From the NCBI RefSeq assembly GCF_964340395.1, contig NC_135557.1, positions 23,493,725-23,508,724 of the forward strand: 15,000 nt of DNA. The letters run 5' to 3'. Positions 1 to 8,514 of the stretch are shown piece by piece. Origin of the DNA: Glandiceps talaboti. Its lineage: Eukaryota > Hemichordata > Enteropneusta > Spengelidae. A model generated the notes under the pieces. The model saw only the letters and a program-made list of their open reading frames with translations, ran no database searches and was not told the origin of the DNA. The position numbers were made by a program, and so were the translations under genes. Each line of letters begins with the position of its first letter. Position 1 is the stretch's first letter.

Positions 1-26
1 GACCTTTGACCTAATTATTGTTATGT

Positions 27-27
<1 letters not shown>

Positions 28-63
<36 letters not shown>

Positions 64-90
64 ACATCATCATCATCATCATCATCATCA
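28..90. repeat. (TCA)n trinucleotide microsatellite
   Basis: About 21 tandem TCA units with a single TCA-to-ACA change near position 64. No coding context is visible around it. The bases between it and the LINE relic (about 91-256) hold nothing I recognise. Confidence 0.97.
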
Positions 91-256
91 TTTTCCCCCA
101 AAAAATTTAGAAATTGTTCAAGGATGAATGGTAATCCATAAGATATGTCATGACCTTTCTCTTAATAACGTCTATTTTTTTTCAAACTAGACGGCTCAAG
201 CAGTAGGTAAGCTTATATGAAATTACATCGTCGAAACCAACGTCCCCCACTACAAA

Positions 257-714
257 GTATCCTCATAGTTCGCCAATGTTTGCTCTATATGCAACAAAAT
301 CGATGCACTTAGTTGTTTCATACAGACAAGAAGATGCTTTAAAAACTGTAATATTTTCTGTTTTACAGAAACATGGCTCGATTCTACAATTGCTGACTCA
401 GCTGTACAACCACCTGGGTTCACAACATTCCGATCCGACCGATCTTTCGAGCATTCAAACAAAGTGAAAGGTGGTGGTGTATGTTTCAAAATCCAAAATC
501 TGCATCAATCATACTAACTGTTGATTTCAATAAAACTAGTCTTAGAAGTGATCTCCCAAAGTACATCCAACATGTAAAATGTGCAACTAGAGGAGAGAAA
601 ACACAAGACCATTGTACAGAATGCTTATTTATAAGTCTATCCCACGCGCACCTCTCGGCAATTCGGATCATTGCATGATTTACCTGGTTCAATCCTACAA
701 GCAGCAACTTATGT
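257..714 (+). pseudogene. LINE apurinic-type endonuclease fragment
   Basis: Frame 257-512 reads NKIDAL, then FTETWLD, then PPGFTTFRSDRS and KGGGVCF, before a stop. These are the usual blocks of the N-terminal half of a LINE EEP endonuclease, with the catalytic Glu in TETW. A second frame at about 574-615 reads KCATRGEKTQDHC. After a one-base shift near 615 it continues as PRAPLGNSDHCMIYL (about 642-686), which carries the C-terminal SDH catalytic block. Known: this endonuclease nicks target DNA for target-primed reverse transcription. The stops and the shift show the copy is dead. The minus-strand open frames over this interval are shadows. Confidence 0.85.
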
Positions 715-978
715 GGTAAGCCAGTTAAAGGATCGAATCGTCAGTGGTCAGGGCCACTATCGAAAGTTTTGATGCTACCGAATGGGGTGTATTCAAGAAT
801 CTGCAAACAATATTGATGAGTACATAATTATTATAGTCTGTCATCGACTACATTAATTTTTGCGAGGATATGTGAATTCCACTTAAATGGGTTACCAAGT
901 ATCCAACCGACAAACCCTGGTTCAACAAAAATGTCAAACATAAACTGATTCAGGTGACAGGTATAATGTCCGAATTTT
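715..978 (+). pseudogene. LINE endonuclease-RT linker remnant
   Basis: One frame reads YINFCEDM, then a stop codon, then IPLKWV and TDKPWFNKNVKHKLIQ (about 847-951). The FCEDM and DKPWF blocks are typical of the linker between endonuclease and reverse transcriptase in Rex1/CR1-like elements. The stop sits where related elements have Cys or a similar residue, which is compatible with one substitution. Other stops lie around 815-835. The frame reaches the left border of the MITE at 980 and resumes just beyond its right border at 1241. Confidence 0.75.
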
Positions 979-980
979 TA

Positions 981-1239
981 GACGTTCACAACTCCTGGGC
1001 TCTCAGTTTGAATGGACCAATCACATAACCCGATTTTTAATGCATTTTTTTCTTGTAGTTGAGTAGCTCAATACATCTTTAGTGTGTCATGTTTAGTAAT
1101 TGTGTGTACTTTCGGGTTCCTGTGATTTGATTAGTGACGGTATTCCTAACCTTGTACGACAAACAGCCGCAGCTGTAGTGATCAAATCGAAGTATGTGAT
1201 TGGTCCATTCAAAATGAGTGCTTGAGAGTTTTGAACATC
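981..1239. mobile_element. 259-bp MITE with TA target duplication, nested in LINE
   Basis: The ends form imperfect terminal inverted repeats of about 46 bp. The left end starts GACGTTCACAACTC and carries TTTGAATGGACCAATCACAT. The right end is the reverse complement, with ATGTGATTGGTCCATTCAAA at about 1193-1212 and ending GAACATC. TA flanks both sides (979-980 and 1240-1241). There is no coding capacity. Size, TIRs and TA duplication fit a Tc1/mariner-type MITE. Dropping the element and one TA joins the flanking LINE linker frame without a shift, which independently supports both borders. Confidence 0.8.
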
Positions 1240-1241
1240 TA

Positions 1242-1509
1242 ACGAGATTTTGCAATGCGAGAAGGTGAAGGTTTAGACAACTTCGGAATTGATGTCTTCC
1301 TATTGACTATGACGTCATTTGCAAATATGTGAATTCTAAGCATGTTTGTTCCAGAAAGACAGATTTGTACTGATCAGAAGTCAAATTGGCAATAATTTCA
1401 TAACTTGAAAATATACTACTCGCATTTGGTAGGGATCAGTCACATCCAATCGTGGCCATTTCGCATACAGGAAAACATTTAGCAATTATTGTTGTTGATC
1501 CTTGTTAGT
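1242..1509. other. Mostly unrecognised remainder of LINE relic
   Basis: The first about 25 bp continue the LINE linker frame (NEILQCEKVKV). The rest shows no protein motif, RNA gene or repeat that I can name. Confidence 0.5.
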
Positions 1510-1607
1510 ATTTATTTATTTATTCATTTATTTATTCCGTTTGTTTGTTTGTTTGTTTGTTTGTTTGTTTGTCTATTTGTTTGTTTGTTTGTTTGTTTGT
1601 TTGTTTT
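1510..1607. repeat. (TTTA)n followed by (GTTT)n tetranucleotide repeat
   Basis: About six TTTA/TATT units (1510-1536) pass into about seventeen GTTT units (1538-1607), with an interruption near 1572-1576. The tract separates the linker and RT pieces of the LINE relic. Confidence 0.95.
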
Positions 1608-1639
1608 CGTAAACATTACTAACTAAGCCTGAGTGCCCT

Positions 1640-2048
1640 GTGCATAGTACTGTTTTCCTTGACCTGAGGAAGGCATTTGATATGATCGACCTAGACTTAC
1701 TAATACGCAAGTTAAGAATGTACAAGTGTAATAACAATTATTAATAACAATAATTGGTTTACTACTTACCTGAAAAACAGAAAACAATTTGTGTCTTATA
1801 AGGGGATCTCCTCTAATGTAAATGATGTAAGTCATGGAGTTCCCCAAGGCAGTACACTAGGCCTACTCTTATTCATTGTATTCATGAACGACATGCCACT
1901 AATAAGTGTAAGTACAAATGAGTCATGTTACTCGAAAAGGTACCTGATGGCATTGTTATGCAAATGACTACGGCGCGCTCAAACTCACAATGCAGTGCTC
2001 GCCAGTGCATGGGCATCATGGCACAATAAATCTAAGATTGTGAAAAAA
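1640..2048 (+). pseudogene. LINE reverse transcriptase fragment
   Basis: A frame from about 1644 reads VFLDLRKAFDMIDLDLL, the RT block with the first catalytic Asp. After a short AT-rich break it resumes as WFTTYLKNRKQF and SHGVPQGSTLGLLLF (about 1755-1873). A one-base shift then gives YANDYGAL (about 1959-1982) at the place of the YADD box, with the first catalytic Asp of the pair changed to Asn. Beyond it ASAWASWHNKSKIV resembles the W..N.K block that follows YADD. Known role: RNA-templated DNA synthesis by the palm domain. Frameshifts and the mutated box make it inactive. Confidence 0.85.
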
Positions 2049-2050
2049 TA

Positions 2051-2410
2051 AAATAACAAAATGAAAATAGAATTTAAAAACGAAACAAAAAAACAGTCTT
2101 TTCCTTTTGTAGAGGTAAATTTATGTGCAATGCATGTGACGTGTGAGTTCGAGAAATATATCGTGTCAAAATGAACGTTGGTGGCTCACTTCTGTAGCGA
2201 GAGTGTCGAATAATACATTGTTGCAATAGGTTGCTAAGGGCGCGGACGCGCTCAATCATGTCACCTTCTCTGCACACTATAATATATAATTAATTACAAG
2301 TTCCGTGAAGCAAGTAACATTGCACTCTAGAAAATGTATCGGCTGATATAATTTACCGGTTTAACTTCACACATAATCTTAGGCCAAAAAAAATGTTGAA
2401 TGAAATGCAT
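2051..2410. other. AT-rich spacer, nothing recognised
   Basis: It starts with an A-rich stretch (2045-2095) that could be a decayed LINE 3' tail. The minus-strand open frame over 2074-2277 has no recognisable motif. No tRNA or structured RNA was seen. Confidence 0.4.
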
Positions 2411-2610
2411 GAGTTAGAAGACCGACACTTGAACTAGAAGACCAACATTTGAACTAGAAGACCGGTTTTTGAATTAGAAGACCGACACTTGAATTGGAAA
2501 ACCGATTTTTGAATTAGAAGACCGACACTTGAACTACAAAACCGACACTTGAATTAGAAGACCGTTTTTTTTAACTAGAAGACCGACACTTGAATTAGAA
2601 GACCGATTTG
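2411..2610. repeat. 20-bp minisatellite, 10 copies
   Basis: Ten units of about 20 bp with the consensus GAATTAGAAGACCGACACTT. The second half exists in two forms, ACCGACACTT (A) and ACCG.TTTTT (B). Reading along the array gives A, A-like, B, A, B, A, A, B, A, then a partial B, so part of it behaves as a 40-bp higher-order unit. A two-base insertion near 2571 shifts the last two copies. The unit is not a multiple of three and the array is not coding. Confidence 0.95.
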
Positions 2611-2671
2611 TCGTCATCGGCCACGGTAGTATAGTCTGAAACTGGCCGGTGATATGATTGAAGTACTCACG

Positions 2672-2872
2672 CTACTTTCCACTGGAACGAAAGTCAGCAT
2701 ACACTGGCTCCAGTACAAATCTATCTCCAGTATTCAGAAAGCCCATGCTCAAGTCATGGAACAGCCTTAGTAATGACGTTGACGTTGATCCTTGATCCGA
2801 AAGTAATCTGAACTGAGATAGCATGTCAATAGGTACGTGATGAATTAAGCCATTTTGGGTGATACTTGTACC
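2672..2872 (-). CDS. Unidentified possible terminal exon
   Basis: An open minus-strand stretch follows a good-looking acceptor (pyrimidine/AT-rich, ending TTGCAG at about 2873-2876). It reads GTSITQNGLIHHVPIDML, then a middle with LLRLFHDLSMGFLNTGDRF, and ends in FRSSGK and a stop. The composition (few low-complexity runs, mixed hydrophobic and acidic residues) looks protein-like, but I do not recognise the family. The open frame continues upstream to 2902. It could be a real last exon of a host gene, a fragment of a transposon protein, or chance. It has no visible partner exon in the window. Confidence 0.25.
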   Translation of the reverse strand, partial: GTSITQNGLIHHVPIDMLSQFRLLSDQGSTSTSLLRLFHDLSMGFLNTGDRFVLEPVYADFRSSGK

Positions 2873-2929
2873 CTGCAATATTAAACATTCCCTAACACCC
2901 ATGCGCGATGTGTGCGCATTCCACTTGAT

Positions 2930-3385
2930 GAGTGATGAACTGTGGGTAGAATGTTATGAGAAAGGGGTATGAAGCCCGCCACCAGTGGCCATTTTCAATT
3001 TTTGAACAAGCTCAAAATGCGAGCTTGCCGCCAGATCGGAAAAAAAAGAAGTGAAGCGCTGGTGTTGAAGTGACGCGCGCGCTGACCAGAACCACTTCTT
3101 CTTTTTTTTGCCTTAGGCCATTCTCATTTTCGCGCCTTTTTGCAAGTTTCCAGTCACATAAAAACACTTTGTGAATACTTGCAATTGTTAGTATGTGTCA
3201 AAAGTATTAATTGTTGCATTTTTGGTGTGCAACAGTACATTCCATACATGAGGTTTATTTTCAGTGCTTCTTTTCTTTGTCATAAAATACACAGCTGTAG
3301 ACTAGTTAGTACTGTTTATTTCTATTTTATAAAATGCTATATTCAGTCAATCTTGAAGTGTTAACTTTACACAAATGTTTTTGAA
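2930..3385. other. Spacer with weak inverted repeat, no gene seen
   Basis: A run near 3040-3054 (AAAAAAAAGAAGTG) is roughly mirrored at 3091-3108 (CACTTCTTCTTTTTTTT) around a CG-rich centre. This might be a small foldback element but is too imperfect to call. The plus-strand open frame 3140-3364 has no recognisable motif. Confidence 0.35.
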
Positions 3386-3458
3386 CCCCCCCCCAAAAAA
3401 AAAAACAAAAAAAAAAACAATAATAATAATAATAATAATAATAATCAATCAATCAATC
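3386..3458. repeat. C/A homopolymers and (TAA)n/(TCAA)n tail of the minus-strand LINE
   Basis: C9 (3386-3394), A-rich runs, about nine TAA units (3419-3445) and three TCAA units (3445-3458). Read on the minus strand, the last parts form a (GATT)3(ATT)n tail directly after AATAAA (complement of 3459-3464). Microsatellite-like tails of this kind are known for CR1/L2/jockey-group LINEs. Confidence 0.85.
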
Positions 3459-3529
3459 TTTATTGCGTAACATCATGCTTTAGCGAACATGGTAAAGCAT
3501 ACAAAAATAAGTAAATAAAATACAATCAT

Positions 3530-3795
3530 TTAGCCAACTGCTATATTTTTTACATTAACAAGAAAGTTTCCAAGAGAAAGTTTATCATCTGCAGACAAAA
3601 TATGTAAAAATTTACTTTTGTTATCTAAGAAATGAAAATTGTAATTACTTAATGAAAAAGGAGAAAAAAGTTTCTTTCTCTCGTTTATGTAATGAGAACA
3701 AATAATTAAATGATGAAATTCATCTTCTATCATATTTTGACAAAATTTACAGAATCTTTCATCTGCAGGAATCTTAGGAGTACAAAGCCTTCCCT
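3530..3795 (-). pseudogene. LINE C-terminal Cys/His box and end of ORF
   Basis: After the shift the frame reads IPADERFCKFCQN, then IEDEFHHLIICSHY, and ends at a stop at 3530. The spacing C-x2-C ... H-x4-C followed by a Tyr and basic residues is the C-terminal zinc-finger-like motif of many LINE ORF2 proteins, thought to contact nucleic acid. About 70 nt of 3' UTR follow before AATAAA. Confidence 0.85.
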
Positions 3796-4510
3796 AATTC
3801 CATTTGAATGTTATAATCTGAAATTCTAAATTTAGTCACTAGTGTTCTATGAACAGGATTTTTAATATGAACAAGGTATTTCTCAAAAACAAAATGTGTT
3901 TTAAACAATCTATATGTTCTCAATTTGTTTTTATCAGTACTATTTCTTCTAATGTCATTATGTAATTCCCTGAACCAAGATTTACAAAATTCTTTACATG
4001 AATTATCATGAACTTTTTTGATTGTATAATTGAATTTGCTAAGATTTGACCAAATGCTGTTCTCACTATATTTATCAAGTAAATTTCTTATATAAATGCC
4101 CCATTTTGAGTAACGCATAGAAGACATATAGGCTGCTCTCAGTAAACCATCTCCATCAATTTCATAACCCCAAACTTCACAACCATAAGTCATAATAGGA
4201 ACAATTAAACGATCAAAAAGATCTAGCGCAACGTCAATAGAAATACTCCCATTTGGAGAAATAGTTCTACGTAAACTAAACAGAGCTCTCATCGATTTAA
4301 GTTTTAAATTATTGAAGTTTTGTTTAAATTTACTATTAGCAGAAATGATGATACCAAGATAACAGTATTCTTTTACAATGTCAAGTGTAATGCCATCAAA
4401 ATAAAAGTTCACTCCCTTAATTAATTGATTTCCTTTATTAAATACAATGACTTTAGTTTTCTTAATATCGATTGTTAACTTCCACTTTGTACAAAAACAG
4501 TGTAATTTAT
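3774..4510 (-). pseudogene. LINE RT thumb/connection region
   Basis: The frame from about 4508 reads HCFCTKWKLTIDIKKTKVI, the W.L.IN..KTK-type block after YADD. It then runs through YCYLGIIIS and MTYGCEVWGYE (about 4160-4200), conserved in jockey-group connection regions, to a stop at 3774. The longest Met-initiated part is 212 codons (4412 to 3774). The frame ends just short of the Cys/His box, which lies in a different frame, so another one-base change lies near 3795. Confidence 0.9.
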
Positions 4511-5240
4511 CTCAGCAGCTTTGCTTTGCAACCCAGCTTAATTTTAGAGAATAATAACAGATCATCAGCATATTAAAAGACAATTCAGAGACAAAGTTGT
4601 AAGTTTCACAGGGCTATCATTCAAATAAAAAATTGATGGAAGATCATTAAAAAAATATTGAATAAAGTAGGACTTAAGTTACATCCTTGTTTAACACCAA
4701 CAAACGATTGAAAATTCTTGGTAATACCAACACCCGTTTTAACACAGTATTGTACATTATCATACATAGATTTGACAAGGTGGTAAAGTTTACCATTTAC
4801 ACCATATTTTCTTAATTTCCAAAATAAACCTGTGCGCCAAACACTATCAAAAGCCTTTCGAAAATCTACAAAACAAGTGTAAATATGTTTGCTATCATTA
4901 CCTTCAACTGTAGAATAAACACATTTTTCAACTGCTGACTTAAGTACAAAAATATTATCAGATGTTCTTCTTTTAGCTCTAAACCTGACTGAAATGGAGT
5001 GTAAATGTTATTTTCTTCTAGAAAATGAACAAGTCTGTTATTCAACACAGAAGTAAAAAGTTTAGCCAAACAACTATTAACAGAAATACCTCTATAGTTA
5101 GAAGGATCACATTTCGAACCAGATTTATATATTGGAACCAACATGGCATTTTTCCAGGTAGATGGAAACTCACCAGAGTAAAGAATGACATTAAATAACT
5201 CACAAAGTGGTTTGAGTAAGATGTGACTACCACATTTCAT
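4505..5240 (-). pseudogene. LINE reverse transcriptase core, frameshifted
   Basis: From 5240 the frame gives FPSTWKNAMLVPIYKSG and NYRGISV (fingers). A shift near 4982 leads into RRTSDNIF, then CFVDFRKAFDSVWR (about 4838-4880; first catalytic Asp) and FVGVKQGCNLSPTLFNIF (about 4657-4710). A further shift near 4640 gives LNDLPSIFYLND. Another is needed for the YADD box, which is intact as codons on the complement of 4561-4572. The next stop, near 4510, needs one more shift. All catalytic Asp codons survive, so the damage consists of indels rather than active-site substitution. Confidence 0.9.
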
Positions 5241-6479
5241 TCAAAATACCATCAAAACCTGGAGATTTACTAAATTTCAACCTTCGCAATGCTTTTAATA
5301 TTTCTAATTCACGAAACGAGACATTGAGAGTTTTGTCTATCCTACCATCATCCGATTCCATAGAAAACAACTCACTCTCTATATTCTTAGAGGAAACGTC
5401 TGTAGATGATGAAGTATTCATACTCAATTTTTTGAAATGTTCAAACCACTCATCCGCAGTTACAGAAGAATCAACATTACAGTTATCTTGTGATGATAAA
5501 TCTTTCAACAGTTTCCAAAACGAGTTACGGTCATTAGAGAATGCATTATTTAATTTTGAAAGTTTAGATTTTTTAAACTGAGACTTTTTCTGTTTGATTA
5601 ATTTTTTGAAACTTTTTCTCAGAACAAAACATCTACCTCTTATAAAAGGGTCGTTTGGAAAAAGACTTAATAACTTCAAACATTGATTTAAATCCTTACG
5701 CAATGAGAAGCATGATTTATCAAACCACGATTGTTTTTTCTTTTTAGTTTTCTTTGACTTAATTCTAGGAGTAATTTTTCTCAAAGAACTATCTGAAACT
5801 TTATGCAAAATATTTTCAAATAAAGAAACAATATCATCACTTGTAGCATTATTACTACATGCTAAGTGAAGTTTATCCAAATCATTTTTTATTGATGAAC
5901 GTTGTAAACTATCAATAAACTGTTGTTTAGAAGTATCATCCCAAATGTATTTACTAGGAAAAGGAAGTACACCACACAACTTATCGTTAGAATTAAACAA
6001 ATGTGACACTGAATGAAGTGAAAGACCCACAGGACAATGATCAGAAAGGTGAGACAAACCAAAAACTTTAAAATATTGGACAAGATCAATCAAATTTTTT
6101 GAAATAATTCCATAGTCAACAATGCTATAGCCACTATATTTATAACATGTGGGTTTACCATTCAGATCACCAATAGTCCTACCATTTAAAATTAGTAAAT
6201 TATTTTGAATACAAAGATCAATCAACTCACGACCAAAATTATTACTACAAAATTTACCACTATCCATGGAAATTCTTTCATAAATATCATCGGGAATGAA
6301 ATCAATTTGAGAATTACAAAAATCAACATCATCATCACGAATATAATCTTGTAGATTGCCAGTACGAGCATTAAAATCACCAAGCAAAATTACATCCCCA
6401 CAAGAAGAATAACGTAAAATTTCAGACTGTAGCGAATCAAAATAATCATCGCAAGAATGCATAATAGAACCTTGTGGAG

Positions 6480-6480
<1 letters not shown>
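5227..6480 (-). pseudogene. LINE endonuclease C-terminal half, linker and RT start
   Basis: This is the longest intact segment, 411 codons from the first Met at 6462. Upstream the frame continues into YIPPQGS at 6480. VILLGDFNART (about residues 24-34) and LSDHCPVG (139-146) are the Asn- and Asp/His-bearing catalytic blocks of exonuclease-endonuclease-phosphatase enzymes. The Lys-rich linker (about 230-310) follows. The segment ends with LKFSKSPGFDGILNEM, the RT0 block of LINE reverse transcriptases. The frame then stops and the protein continues in another frame at 5240, so one base was gained or lost near 5230. Confidence 0.93.
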
Positions 6481-6512
<32 letters not shown>

Positions 6513-6514
6513 AA
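6481..6514. repeat. (TA)n-(TAA)n at the 5' border of the minus-strand LINE
   Basis: About nine TA units run into about six TAA/ATA units directly at the 5' truncation point of the LINE. A (TAA)n tract also closes its 3' end (3419-3445). Confidence 0.9.
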
Positions 6515-7464
6515 AAGATAAAAACAAATCACATGGGGTGTAAAAATATCAGAATAAATCTAGGTTTTCTTGCACCTAGAAAGTCTGAAGTACTAGTGCG
6601 AGTGTCAAAAGCAACATGATCTTCATAATTGTATCATAAATTGACATTAGCTTGATTTGCTGTATTTTATTTCATCGAAATAGATTGCTCCAGAATATCC
6701 AACTTCAGAGACAATGCCTCGCTGCATCAGCCATTAAATCCCCATTTCAGCATTCTTGAGGAAACCAAAATTTGTCCTGTACGCTTTCTAATGGAAACAG
6801 TGTTTTTGCTAAGGGTTTGGAACCCCAGTAATAGGAAGTAGCAAATCTGGTAAAACTGGTACAGTTTCCCATAAACACGGATTGTGGGGGGGGGGGACCC
6901 TGGTAAAATGTGAGGGGAACTCGGGTAGATTTTGCCTACTTACTGCCTTAACAAAAACACTGAAACAACACTCCCACAGCTCTGTCTCCTTTCTTTTACC
7001 TGTGCCAGAGCCTCTACATGTAGGTTATGAAGTATGTAAATGTTACCATTTTTCTCACACATTTACCATATATTTTGCTAAAATACAAGGGCAAGGTTCA
7101 ATTGGTAAATCATAAATGACTGAGCATGTACAATTGCAGGTCATTCATTGAAATAAATTGAAAATTATTATTTTTTCTGGTTCTGTGCCTGGGGGGGGGG
7201 GGGTGATATTTCAATGTGTCCCAGGTCTGTCTGTGTAAAGCCATATATCAACATGCAATGGCCAATTTTATTCAAAACCTTGATAATTTCACATCCAACA
7301 TTTGTGACTTTTGTATTTACATATCAAAACCAGTCAAATGTCCAACTTATGGGCTCCAAAACTGGTCAACCCAAGTATCGTCTGAAAGCTGAAATCACAT
7401 CCTTTGATATTTTGATAAAAACACAAAATCGAAAATTTTGACCATTAGGTACCTTTTCGCGTGA
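6515..7464. other. Spacer with poly-G runs, no gene recognised
   Basis: It contains G11 at 6886-6896 and G13 at 7191-7203. The open plus-strand frames 6882-7115 and 7214-7441 lack any recognisable domain, and the first reads through the G-run. No RNA gene or clear repeat boundary was seen. Confidence 0.4.
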
Positions 7465-7930
7465 CTTGACAAAATGTAGATATGTTTGCTCAGGATACCA
7501 GTATTAGTGAAAGGGGTGCTAAACTCTGTAAAATTGAACAAAAGCTAAACACTGCTATAGAAAATGTGAGCACCTGGTGTAGAGACAATAAAATGGTGAT
7601 TAATGCAGATAAAACTAAAAGTAAGACTATGCTATAGGTACCAGGCACTTGCCAGACATCCTAAGATACACTTGATGTGAGATACAATAGCCTACGCAAA
7701 TCAATCTAATCTGACAGACTTTTGTGCGTCACTATTTTCCAGCATCTTACGTCCACGGATAAACCACATACAGAGGTATCAAGAAAAAACAAATACAGGT
7801 ATTGCCTTACTGCGTAGAATACGTTGTTACTTGCCGACTGAAACCCGTATATGTTTTACAAAGCTTTCATTCAAGCACACATTCGGCAGCCAAAACAATG
7901 TTCTAAATTACACAATAACACAGCCAACAT
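7465..7930 (+). pseudogene. LINE reverse transcriptase fragment, third element
   Basis: From 7482 the frame reads MFAQDTSISERGAK, where FAQD stands in place of F/YADD (Asp changed to Gln). It continues IENVSTWCRDNKMVINADK and KTKSKTML before a stop at about 7635, a typical block order after the catalytic box. Further on LLRRIRCYLPTETRI (about 7809-7853) and, after a one-base shift, YKAFIQAHI (about 7857-7884) match the connection region of CR1/L2/Rex1-like LINEs. It is a separate copy from the relic at 257-2050, because both contain the catalytic-box region. Confidence 0.85.
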
Positions 7931-8335
7931 TGGGTGAAAAAGGGGAGTGGTTTATTACATTAATGCCAACGGACACCAACACTCCCCGAACAACCTCGGG
8001 AGGGAGGGTGGGAGAAAATTAACACCACAACAATATCACTCAAAAATGGAGGCAAATGCTGTAAACTTGCGTTGATAGAGGGCGCCCTAGCAAGAGTAAC
8101 TTGAACTGTAATTAACAATTTTTACCAAAGTCAAAAATAGTAATGTGTCTTTACAACCAAATTAATGACAACGTGTAGAGCATGAAGACATGCTGGTGCA
8201 ATCACTTTTAATAACCTTGCTCAAAAAGTTCGGAGTTCTTGTGACTAATTTTAATGAAATATAATAATTACTTTAAATGAGTGTTTCTGTCAGTTTTATT
8301 GATACTGTATTATCGTATTTGTATCACATTTGAAT
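7931..8335. other. Unassigned stretch inside the third LINE relic
   Basis: It lies between the RT fragment and the probable LINE 3' end. It contains CTCCC/GGGAG hairpin potential at 7981-8003 but no protein motif that I recognise. It may be another nested insertion or highly decayed LINE sequence. Confidence 0.35.
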
Positions 8336-8466
8336 TTTTGTGTTTTACGCATCCCGTTTTTTGCCGTCTTTTAGAGGCCCTGGGGAAGACTAGCGTTACC
8401 TAATTAAACAAGGTTATATGTATGGTTTTAATCCTCTGTAAATAAAGTTCAAATAAAAAAATAACA
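8336..8466 (+). mobile_element. Probable LINE 3' end with AATAAA and A-rich tail
   Basis: A GGGGAAGACTAGCG block near 8381-8395 followed by TAATTAAACAAGG resembles the short hairpin found near the 3' ends of CR1/L2-type LINEs. It is followed by AATAAA (about 8441-8446) and an A-rich (CAAATAAAAAAATAA) end. The orientation agrees with the RT fragment upstream, so they probably belong to one element. The family resemblance is from memory. Confidence 0.5.
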
Positions 8467-8514
8467 TAAGTAAGGGGGATGCTCTTTTGATTTTCAAGTA
8501 ATATTAAAACTCAC

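Larger units (their letters stand above)
257..2050 (+). mobile_element. Decayed LINE, CR1/Rex1/jockey type
   Basis: Disconnected reading frames on the plus strand follow the order of a LINE ORF2: endonuclease N-terminus, endonuclease C-terminus, linker, then reverse transcriptase. The copy is broken by stops, frameshifts, a nested MITE (981-1239) and a tetranucleotide tract (1510-1607). The stretch 1300-1500 shows no recognisable protein, and the fingers part of the RT is absent, so there is probably an internal deletion. No 3' tail is obvious after 2050; an A-rich stretch at 2045-2095 may be what is left of it. The CR1/Rex1 assignment is from remembered family motifs such as TETWL, a TRG..T.DHC block and GVPQGS, and the exact clade is not settled. 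Confidence 0.85.
3419..6480 (-). mobile_element. 5'-truncated, frameshifted LINE (EEP endonuclease + RT)
   Basis: About 3 kb of nearly continuous LINE ORF2 on the minus strand, in the order endonuclease C-terminal half, linker, RT, connection region and a C-terminal Cys/His box, then AATAAA and a microsatellite tail. The element begins abruptly at 6480, where the protein reads YIPPQGS. The first half of the endonuclease and any ORF1 are missing, as expected from incomplete target-primed reverse transcription. At least six frame breaks are visible, near 5230, 4982, 4640, 4577, 4510 and 3795. Most are single-base, so the copy is much younger than the relics on either side but inactive. The clade within the jockey/CR1/RTE assemblage was not decided. 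Confidence 0.93.

Noticed and set aside
250-707. Minus-strand open frames 250-489 and 486-707
   Set aside because: They are shadows of the LINE endonuclease frames on the plus strand, which carry recognisable motifs.
2411-2610. CRISPR array
   Set aside because: The unit is contiguous with no unique spacers, and the context is eukaryotic with LINEs and introns.
3038-3108. Possible MITE with A-rich/T-rich inverted ends
   Set aside because: The pairing relies mainly on homopolymer runs, borders and target duplication are not visible.
5324-5581. Plus-strand open frame of 85 residues
   Set aside because: It lies antisense to the intact endonuclease/linker frame of the minus LINE, which explains the interval.
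6882-7441. Two plus-strand open frames (77 and 75 residues)
   Set aside because: No motif, one starts in a poly-G run, no splice-site support; treated as chance.
257-8466. The plus-strand LINE pieces at 257-2050 and 7465-8466 as one element split by later insertions
   Set aside because: Both contain the region of the catalytic YADD box (1959 and 7482), so they are different copies.
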